The notes under the pieces: model-generated
The model's database searches: none
Told to the model about the DNA's origin: nothing
What the model saw: only the letters and a program-made list of their open reading frames with translations
In this document: one piece after another, positions 5,938 through 12,593 of the stretch
How the letters are laid out: every line of letters begins with the position of its first letter
Numbering within the stretch: position 1 is the first letter of the stretch
Assembly (NCBI RefSeq): GCF_000750005.1
Contig: NZ_JPYA01000153.1
Coordinates: forward strand, 1 to 12,593
Origin: Geobacillus icigianus
Lineage (GTDB): Bacteria > Bacillota > Bacilli > Bacillales > Anoxybacillaceae
DNA length: 12,593 nt
Direction of reading: 5' to 3'
Program-made: the position numbers and the translations under genes

Positions 5938-6510
5938 TTATGATAACCGCTGAAACACATCATGGAGGCAAACCTTTAAATCTGGATACAGAAAAGAAAC
6001 GAGTACATCTCGTTCTCCAAATACTTCCCTTTTTTCATATGCTCCGTTATGCCACCCGTACACCTCCACGGTTCGATGCAGCGGATCAACCATCCAGTAC
6101 TCTTTTACTTCAAACCGTTGATACAATTTGTATTTTTCATTTCGGTCTTTTAACGCCGTACTCGGAGACAACACTTCTACGATTAAATCAGGGGCTCCCA
6201 CGCATCCCTTTTCTGTTATTTTCTCTCGGTTACAAATAACAGAAATATCGGGCTGCACTACATTTTTCGCGGATTTGTCATCAAGGCTTGAAGCGAATAT
6301 GACATCAAATGGGGCCATGACCACTACACATCGTTGTTGTTGAAAATAATCCCGCAATGCCGCATACAACTCACCAACCATATACTGGTGAGCAAACGAA
6401 GGAGAAGGAGCCATGCTATATGGCACGCCATCAATCAATTCCCATTGTCCGTCCCATTTGAGATAATCTTCATATGTATAGTTGTGATTTGAAAACTCCG
6501 GAGTCGTCAT
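5938..6510 (-). CDS. Uma2 family protein (DUF820, PD-(D/E)XK nuclease fold)
   Basis: A 190-residue cytoplasmic protein of the Uma2/DUF820 family, common in cyanobacteria, Thermus/Deinococcus and thermophilic Bacillaceae. It carries a restriction-endonuclease-like fold; its biological role is not established. Visible motifs: WELIDGVPY near residues 22-30, a VQPDISVIC strand about 85-93, then GAPDLIVEVLSPST about 104-117 and DRNEKYKLY about 121-129. Asp in PDL, Glu in VEV and Lys in EKY are the likely active-site residues, followed by EYWMVDP. Length is normal and the gene appears intact. The start ATG has two purine-rich boxes (GGAG and AAGGAG) within 15 bases. It is a single minus-strand gene. 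The remnant upstream (GNAT) suggests that its present promoter was created by a deletion or insertion junction. Confidence 0.85.
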   Translation of the reverse strand: MTTPEFSNHNYTYEDYLKWDGQWELIDGVPYSMAPSPSFAHQYMVGELYAALRDYFQQQRCVVVMAPFDVIFASSLDDKSAKNVVQPDISVICNREKITEKGCVGAPDLIVEVLSPSTALKDRNEKYKLYQRFEVKEYWMVDPLHRTVEVYGWHNGAYEKREVFGERDVLVSFLYPDLKVCLHDVFQRLS

Positions 6511-6539
6511 CGCTCCTTCACTCCATTTCGTTTTTTATA

Positions 6540-6545
6540 ATTATA
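6540..6545 (-). promoter_or_regulatory. Possible -10 element of the Uma2 gene
   Basis: The minus strand reads TATAAT about 30 bases before the start codon, in an AT-rich tract. No convincing -35 hexamer lies at 16-18 bases, so the call rests on the -10 alone. Confidence 0.35.
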
Positions 6546-6567
6546 TACCGTAAATGAGCCAATTTCG

Positions 6568-6636
6568 CTAACTGTAACGCGATGAAAGTGATAAAATCTT
6601 TTTATATTCCGCATCGTTCGGTTTTCTAATTTCCAT
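6568..6636 (-). pseudogene. N-terminal remnant of a GNAT acetyltransferase
   Basis: From ATG 6636, nine bases after a strong GGAGG (6650-6646), the frame reads MEIRKPNDAEYKKILSLS and, after four more residues, stops at TAG 6570-6568. The opening is typical of Bacillus GNAT-family N-acetyltransferases (M.IRKPT..EYKKILSLSPQA-like): first beta strand and first helix. The acetyl-CoA binding motifs that should follow are absent, and within about 60 bases the sequence becomes the Uma2 gene. The ribosome site is still perfect, which suggests recent truncation. Identification rests on about 18 residues and is therefore moderate. Confidence 0.45.
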
Positions 6637-6811
6637 GCATGGAGTCCTCCTCGGGGGCAACACCGAAAACCATAGGTATTCCCTTTCAAGTGACATCATC
6701 AATTTTGTTTAATGGTAGATGAATGGTTTTCATGAAAAGAGAATGTCCTCCCAACCTTCTCTTACTCTCCCATAACGCGTTTGTGGCAATGGCGTTTCTG
6801 CGGGCAGAGTG
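6637..6811. other. Gene-poor stretch between two gene remnants
   Basis: No supportable gene is seen. It holds the ribosome site of the GNAT remnant at its left end, and a 7-bp inverted repeat (6737-6743 with 6757-6763) that is separately listed. Confidence 0.5.
6737..6763 (-). terminator. Weak terminator-like hairpin after the YdeI remnant
   Basis: AAGAGAA and TTCTCTT pair over seven bases around a 13-base loop. On the minus strand the stem runs into CTTTTC. It is placed to end the Nudix/YdeI-remnant transcript, but the stem is AT-rich and weak. Confidence 0.3.
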
Positions 6812-7102
6812 TTAATCATGTAACCCTTTGCCGTCAAGAATGCGCTGGATATACTTTTCAATTCTCGCTTCGCACGTTTTCGATTGTTTCGCTCCGGAAA
6901 AATAAAGGATGTACGCTCTTTGCCGTCCGGGTGTCAGCGATTCAAACGCTATTTTTAAGGCCGGCATTTCGGCGAATTTTTTTTGAAGCTCTTCAGGAAT
7001 TGGCTCTGGACTCTTTTTGAACTCCACTTTTAAGCCCGCTTTTTCAATTTCCATGGCTTCGTTAATATATGCTTTCAACACAGGTTCAAGCTCGATGCAT
7101 TC
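6812..7102 (-). pseudogene. C-terminal half of a YdeI-type (OmdA domain) protein
   Basis: The frame from about 7102 to the stop at 6812-6814 encodes the C-terminal part of the B. subtilis YdeI family, recognised by EKAGLKVEFKK, IPEELQKKF, ALTPGR-type (here SLTPGRQRAYILYFSGAKQS) and the ending EKYIQRILDGKGLHD. Full-length members have about 195 residues; roughly the first 100 are missing here. The frame joins the 3' end of the Nudix gene within a few bases, as if a deletion had removed the N-terminal half and the spacing. A GTG at 7081 could start an 89-residue product, but it lacks a ribosome site. The ATG at 7094, which sits well behind GGAGG, gives only MHRA. It is therefore most likely a dead fragment, though a translated C-terminal domain cannot be excluded. 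The function of YdeI is not well known. Confidence 0.75.
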
Positions 7103-7103
7103 T

Positions 7104-7526
7104 TTACCTCCATTCCGCTAACGAAAACACGCCGTTTTTTTCAAAATCGTATACAATCGTCGGGGGCAGCAGTTGACGCGCTTCATCCTTTGTCGCCCAG
7201 CAATAGTGGATATGTTCTTTCGAAAGGATGACCTCGTGCTGCTCGCTTGTGCATAAATACGTCAAGATGACGACTTGCCGCGTCGGATGGGTTTGGAACG
7301 TCGCAGCGTATAAAACTTTCTTCACCGTCACCGTCAACCCAACTTCTTCTTCAATTTCGCGAATGAGCGCAGCTTCTAACTCCTCACCAAATCGCATCCC
7401 CCCTCCGACCAGCTCCCATGTTCCGCCGCCTACTTCATCATCAGGCGCGCGCTGGACGATTAGCACGGTCCCTTTATGTAAGATCAACCCTTTCAAAACG
7501 ACAACGATGTTCTTTCGATGTTCCAT
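7104..7526 (-). CDS. Nudix hydrolase
   Basis: A 140-residue hydrolase of nucleoside diphosphates linked to another group, needing a divalent metal. The complete Nudix box GX5EX7REUXEEXGU spans residues 42-64 (Gly42, Glu48, Arg56-Glu57, Glu60-Glu61, Gly63), giving the metal-binding loop-helix-loop. A preceding GGGTWELVGGG and the short length are typical of small MutT/ADP-ribose pyrophosphatase-like members; the substrate cannot be deduced. The start ATG follows AAGGGGA by about eight bases. The gene ends two bases before the YdeI remnant frame, which it may once have preceded in an operon. A possible promoter lies at 7566-7594. The gene appears intact. Confidence 0.9.
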   Translation of the reverse strand: MEHRKNIVVVLKGLILHKGTVLIVQRAPDDEVGGGTWELVGGGMRFGEELEAALIREIEEEVGLTVTVKKVLYAATFQTHPTRQVVILTYLCTSEQHEVILSKEHIHYCWATKDEARQLLPPTIVYDFEKNGVFSLAEWR

Positions 7527-7565
7527 CCGCAGTCCCCTTCTTCTAGATTTTGCCCTCTACCCAAT

Positions 7566-7594
7566 ACTCTATATGGTTGAATTGAACAGATCAA
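7566..7594 (-). promoter_or_regulatory. Possible promoter of the Nudix gene
   Basis: Minus strand: TTGATC (7594-7589), 17-base spacer, TAGAGT (7571-7566). Spacing is ideal but each hexamer has two mismatches. It would give a leader of about 30 bases. Confidence 0.35.
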
Positions 7595-7610
7595 GAAAAA
7601 ACAGAAAGTA

Positions 7611-7856
7611 ATGAATCGAATACGAAACAGTCGTTATATGCAGTTTATAGCGGCGTCTCTGTTCGCTCTCTCTGTTCTTTATCTAGCGGTGCGAAAACAT
7701 GGTCATGCTTTAGAACATACGTCTGTTTTATTGTCGCTTACCATCGTTTTTCCGCTGTATTTAGCCGTTGTTTATCGAATGACGATCGGTCGGATCAAGT
7801 GTTCATGGAAAGAGATGGAACAGCACGATTTTGGACGAAACCACCGCCCCCTTTAG
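7611..7856 (+). CDS. Hypothetical small membrane protein with two helices
   Basis: Encodes 81 residues that I do not recognise. Two hydrophobic stretches stand out, about residues 11-27 (QFIAASLFALSVLYLAV) and 38-56 (SVLLSLTIVFPLYLAVVYR), joined by a short loop with His and Lys residues and followed by a charged tail of about 25 residues. This suggests a hairpin in the cytoplasmic membrane. The ribosome site is weak (AGAAAG right before ATG), which lowers confidence. It points toward the ABC exporter genes, but a 148-base gap with its own promoter separates them. It could be the remnant of a larger membrane protein. Confidence 0.5.
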   Translation: MNRIRNSRYMQFIAASLFALSVLYLAVRKHGHALEHTSVLLSLTIVFPLYLAVVYRMTIGRIKCSWKEMEQHDFGRNHRPL

Positions 7857-7899
7857 TGGATTCATTGCTCACGCAGATGGAAGTGATCATTTTTCAATA

Positions 7900-7927
7900 T
7901 TTACATTCTTCTTTTTTATTTTATAAT
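7900..7927 (+). promoter_or_regulatory. Sigma-A promoter of the ABC-2 exporter genes
   Basis: -35 TTTACA (7900-7905), 16-base spacer, perfect -10 TATAAT (7922-7927), in a T-rich setting. Transcription would start near 7934, about 70 bases before the ATPase gene. Confidence 0.65.
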
Positions 7928-8004
7928 TATAACCAAAACCGGAAAATCAAGCTTTCTATAGCTCCACGCATTTTCGTTTATTCAGTTGAAAGGATTAGGT
8001 AAAG

Positions 8005-8745
8005 ATGATCGTCGTGCAAAACGTCAACAAAATCTATCCGCCTCACCGCCACGTGTTGCGCGATCTCTCTCTCGAGCTGAATAACGGAGATCGGCTCATT
8101 CTTTTAGGGCCAAATGGGGCTGGGAAGACAACCTTAATAAAGTGCATCATCGGGCTTACTGCACCGGACAGCGGCCGTATTTACGTAAATGGGGTGGATG
8201 TTGTCCGCAATCCGAATGGTGCGCGCGAGTCGATTGCGGTCGTGTTTGAAGAAGCCGACAACTCCTATTCATATTTAAATGTCTTTGAAAATCTCTTGTA
8301 TTTTGGTTTGTTAAACAAGTGGAGCCGTTACGAAGCGAAGCGAAGGGCCGAACAAATCATGGCCATGTTGAATCTGACCCCCTACGCGGATCGTCTGGCC
8401 CAAGCCCTTTCGCGAGGGATGAAACAAAAATTGGCGTTTGCGATCGCCTTAATGAAAGGAGCGCCGTTTTTGTTCCTTGATGAGCCGACTCTTGGCCTTG
8501 ATGTTGAGTCGCAGCATCATATTCGAGCGCTGTTGACGGAAAAACACAACTGGTGGAACGCCGTCCTCATTACGACCCATGACATTCCGTTTGCCCACGC
8601 CGTCGGAAATCAATTTGTATTTATCAAAGATGGAACCATCATTTGGCGGGGAACAAAGGAACATTTTTCAACTCCAGCTGACCTGGAAACTCATTTTTTA
8701 GCGGCGATCCGTTCCTATCAATTCTCCCAAGAGGTTGGTGATTGA
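8005..8745 (+). CDS. ABC-2 type exporter, ATP-binding protein
   Basis: A 246-residue ATPase that powers a two-component ABC-2 exporter with the permease downstream; the substrate is unknown. Motifs: Walker A GPNGAGKT 35-42, signature LSRGM 135-139 (the form common in NatA/CcmA/DrrA-like exporters), Walker B FLFLDE 155-160 with catalytic Glu160, D-loop GLD, and H-loop His192. Where a Q-loop glutamine is expected (around residues 81-84) the sequence is FEEAD, so Glu replaces Gln, as in some members of this exporter group. The start ATG is ten bases after GAAAGGA. The promoter at 7900-7927 serves the gene. A 156-base gap containing possible gene debris separates it from the permease. Confidence 0.92.
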   Translation: MIVVQNVNKIYPPHRHVLRDLSLELNNGDRLILLGPNGAGKTTLIKCIIGLTAPDSGRIYVNGVDVVRNPNGARESIAVVFEEADNSYSYLNVFENLLYFGLLNKWSRYEAKRRAEQIMAMLNLTPYADRLAQALSRGMKQKLAFAIALMKGAPFLFLDEPTLGLDVESQHHIRALLTEKHNWWNAVLITTHDIPFAHAVGNQFVFIKDGTIIWRGTKEHFSTPADLETHFLAAIRSYQFSQEVGD

Positions 8746-8887
8746 ATAATGGAGGCCGCTTTGCAGTATTGTTTTTCAGATACTGTCGATGCGCAAATTC
8801 ACGAACATCCATTGACAACCAAACAAAAATAGACAAACCTTACAAAATCAAGTCTTCTTTGATTCGGCAAATCCGCCATGTCGTCTA
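8746..8887 (+). other. Degenerate spacer between exporter ATPase and permease
   Basis: Holds a 27-codon frame (ATG 8749 to TAG 8830-8832) without a good ribosome site. A second short frame ends TTG-ATT-CGG-CAA-ATC-CGC, reading LIRQIRHVV, then stop at 8886-8888. This echoes the start of the permease (LLRQIFRVV). The stretch may be debris of a lost second permease gene; no intact gene is supported. Confidence 0.3.
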
Positions 8888-8901
8888 GGGAGGTGGGTTG
8901 A

Positions 8902-9672
8902 TTGCTCCGGCAAATTTTTCGTGTTGTATCGGCGTCGTTTTTGAAAAAAAGAGCAGAGTATCGCCGATATTGGTTCGATTTTACTGTTGGGCTGATTATT
9001 AAATTTGTCTTTTTTTTCGGTACGCTGTACGCAAGCCCCATCCAGACGGGAAAAGAGGCGGCGGTCAAGCTAGCCGGTTTCAGCCTTTGGTACTTAAGCG
9101 CTCATTTGATCGCAAAGCTTGGCAACAGCGCAATCGAAGAAGCGTATCTCGGCACCGCAGAGCAAGTGCTTTCAACGAAGACTCTTCCATGGCAAATTTT
9201 GATCGGCGTGGTGGTCGCGGAAGTCGCGTTGTCGTTCGCGTGGGTGGCGCTTTTTTTCCTTTGTGCCGCCTTGATCATTGGATTTTCTGAAATTGTTTCG
9301 GGAGCATTGTCCATCGTAACGGAAATCGTCGTATTTGGTGGAGTAAGTCTCATCGGCATGACGGGGATCGGCGTGTTCATTTTAGGACTGTCACTCCGCT
9401 TAAAGCAAGTCGGGGCCGTTACTGAGGTGCTTCTTTACTATTTATTAATCTTCTCAGGGTTTTTTCTATCTTCGAATCGATTACCAGCCGCCTTTCATAT
9501 TCTCAACGCCCTTTCTCCTCTTTCTTGGGCTGTACAAGGAATGAGCGCAGGATGGCGCGCGTTCTTTCCAGCGTTCGGCGTCTCGCTATTGTGGCTCGCC
9601 ATCGGCTCATTCGTCTTAAGACAACAATGGAACTGGGCGAGGAAGAACGGAAAAATAGGAAGCTACGTATAA
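8902..9672 (+). CDS. ABC-2 type exporter, permease protein
   Basis: Membrane partner of the preceding ATPase. With the TTG start at 8902 the protein has 256 residues, usual for ABC-2 permeases. The start is fixed by a near-perfect ribosome site, GGGAGGTG (8888-8895), six bases away. Six hydrophobic segments are visible, about residues 25-45, 55-75, 100-128, 137-165, 173-195 and 225-242. The amphipathic, basic N-terminus (RQIFRVV, then KKRAEYRRYW) is typical of the coupling region. Near the C-terminus LSPLSWAVQG is characteristic of ABC-2 permeases. No terminator is evident after the stop, and the minus-strand Nudix gene converges on it 42 bases on. The substrate is unknown; drug, lipid and polysaccharide exporters all share this form. 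Confidence 0.88.
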   Translation: MLRQIFRVVSASFLKKRAEYRRYWFDFTVGLIIKFVFFFGTLYASPIQTGKEAAVKLAGFSLWYLSAHLIAKLGNSAIEEAYLGTAEQVLSTKTLPWQILIGVVVAEVALSFAWVALFFLCAALIIGFSEIVSGALSIVTEIVVFGGVSLIGMTGIGVFILGLSLRLKQVGAVTEVLLYYLLIFSGFFLSSNRLPAAFHILNALSPLSWAVQGMSAGWRAFFPAFGVSLLWLAIGSFVLRQQWNWARKNGKIGSYV

Positions 9673-9714
9673 CGAAAAGACAGGTTGAAGCGGCCCCCCA
9701 CAGCTGATCGGTTC

Positions 9715-10140
9715 TTATATGTAATTCAATATCTCACGCGGTGCAAAATCATCGATGCTCTGCAATTCTTCCTTGCTCCACCATTTTACCTGTTGCCATG
9801 CATCCTTTTCGTCTTTCGTCATATTTTCGAACGATAATCTCGTATCCGATGGAATCATGATTTTGTAATAAATCTCTCGACTAACAAAAGGACCTTGTTT
9901 CCCATCGATCCATACATCGAGTTGGAATAGGGGTTCGCCGACAAGGTCGACAACAATGCCTAGTTCTTCGTATAACTCTCTTTTTAACGCTTCCGCCGGG
10001 GTCTCATTTTCTTCAATCCCTCCCCCTGGAGTCACCCATAACACCTTGTTTCCTACCACATCGCGAAATTCAAATCGCTGAAGAAGAATTTCATTCCGTT
10101 CATTGATGATCACGGCTCTAGAACATTGGCGTATCTTCAT
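9715..10140 (-). CDS. Nudix hydrolase
   Basis: A 141-residue protein with a full Nudix box at residues 40-62 (Gly40, Glu46, Arg54-Glu55, Glu58-Glu59, Gly61), preceded by LWVTPGGG. It is therefore a metal-dependent nucleoside-diphosphate hydrolase. It shows no close similarity by eye to the Nudix gene at 7104-7526 outside the box, so the two are not a recent duplication. The C-terminal WWSKEEL segment is usual in this family. The start ATG follows a GGGGGG stretch by seven to eight bases. It lies downstream of katG in the same direction, but a strong terminator stands between them, so separate transcription is likely. Substrate unknown. Confidence 0.9.
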   Translation of the reverse strand: MKIRQCSRAVIINERNEILLQRFEFRDVVGNKVLWVTPGGGIEENETPAEALKRELYEELGIVVDLVGEPLFQLDVWIDGKQGPFVSREIYYKIMIPSDTRLSFENMTKDEKDAWQQVKWWSKEELQSIDDFAPREILNYI

Positions 10141-10227
10141 AAAAGGTGCCCCCCTATATCGATGATCGTTTTGATCGACTCATTCGTGTCATTTTATCAT
10201 ATTTCACCATATTTCCTCCAGCCCTTC

Positions 10228-10250
10228 CCCCATCGGTTTTTCCGGTGGGG
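10228..10250. repeat. 9-bp inverted repeat upstream of the Nudix gene
   Basis: CCCCATCGG (10228-10236) and CCGGTGGGG (10242-10250) can form a stem with one G-U pair and a 5-base loop. There is no T-run after it on either strand, so it is not a typical terminator. Confidence 0.4.
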
Positions 10251-10287
10251 AGAGCGGCGCTGCCGATCGAGCAGTTTTGTATGCCGC

Positions 10288-10328
10288 AAAAACAAGGCAG
10301 AGGGAATCCTCTCCCCCTGCCTTGTTTT
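10288..10328 (-). terminator. Intrinsic terminator of katG
   Basis: AAAACAAGGCAG (10289-10300) and CTGCCTTGTTTT (10317-10328) pair perfectly over 12 bases, with three further G-C pairs inside. On the minus strand the stem follows the katG stop by two bases and ends in TTGTTTTT. Confidence 0.9.
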
Positions 10329-10330
10329 CA

Positions 10331-12574
<2,244 letters not shown>

Positions 12575-12593
12575 TCACGGTTGTTTTGGCAAC

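Noticed and set aside
6507..6689. 60-codon minus-strand frame ending in an ATGA overlap with the Uma2 start
   Set aside because: Its composition is unlike a protein, it has no ribosome site, and the GNAT remnant uses another frame of the same bases.
7799..8002. 67-codon plus-strand frame before the ABC ATPase
   Set aside because: It starts inside the small membrane-protein gene and runs through the -35/-10 promoter; no ribosome site.

Overview
The window looks like chromosome of a thermophilic or moderately thermophilic Bacillaceae (Geobacillus, Parageobacillus or Anoxybacillus type). This is inferred from close resemblance to Firmicutes families (BmrC/BmrD exporter pair, YdeI-type protein, YrzI-type small protein, a Bacillus-style KatG), from strong GGAGG ribosome binding sites with some TTG starts, and from codon use. 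No rRNA, tRNA or CRISPR array was seen.

Layout, left to right. (1) 1-1443, minus strand: an AT-rich type II restriction-modification cassette. A Dcm/EcoRII-type cytosine-5 methyltransferase starts at a TTG behind an extended -10 promoter. It overlaps by 14 bases a restriction endonuclease whose visible N-terminus is an EcoRII-N-type DNA-binding domain and which runs off the window. (2) 1551-5870, minus strand: a heterodimeric ABC multidrug exporter (bmrC then bmrD, overlapping by ATGA) behind a roughly 500-base leader. The leader holds a sigma-A promoter, a 29-codon leader ORF, two tandem intrinsic terminators whose arms can re-pair as an antiterminator, a YrzI-like small gene cut by an in-frame amber codon, and further tiny ORFs. 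(3) 5938-7594, minus strand: an Uma2-family protein, the first ~20 codons of a GNAT acetyltransferase, the C-terminal half of a YdeI-type protein, and an intact Nudix hydrolase. The two broken genes mark an area worn down by deletions. (4) 7611-9672, plus strand: a small two-helix membrane protein, then an ABC-2 type exporter (ATPase and permease) with its own promoter and a degenerate stretch between its two genes. (5) 9715-12541, minus strand: a second Nudix hydrolase, then katG (catalase-peroxidase) with a clear terminator. The katG promoter lies outside the window.

The genes do not form one pathway. They look like separate small defence, stress and efflux modules: restriction-modification, drug efflux, Nudix clean-up and peroxide detoxification. 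The most rewarding element is the bmrCD leader. It can fold into mutually exclusive terminator and antiterminator hairpins right after a short translated ORF, which fits ribosome-controlled attenuation as known for bmrBCD of Bacillus subtilis. I found no clearly new multi-gene system. The restriction enzyme beyond the left edge and the amber-interrupted YrzI-like gene are the least settled items.
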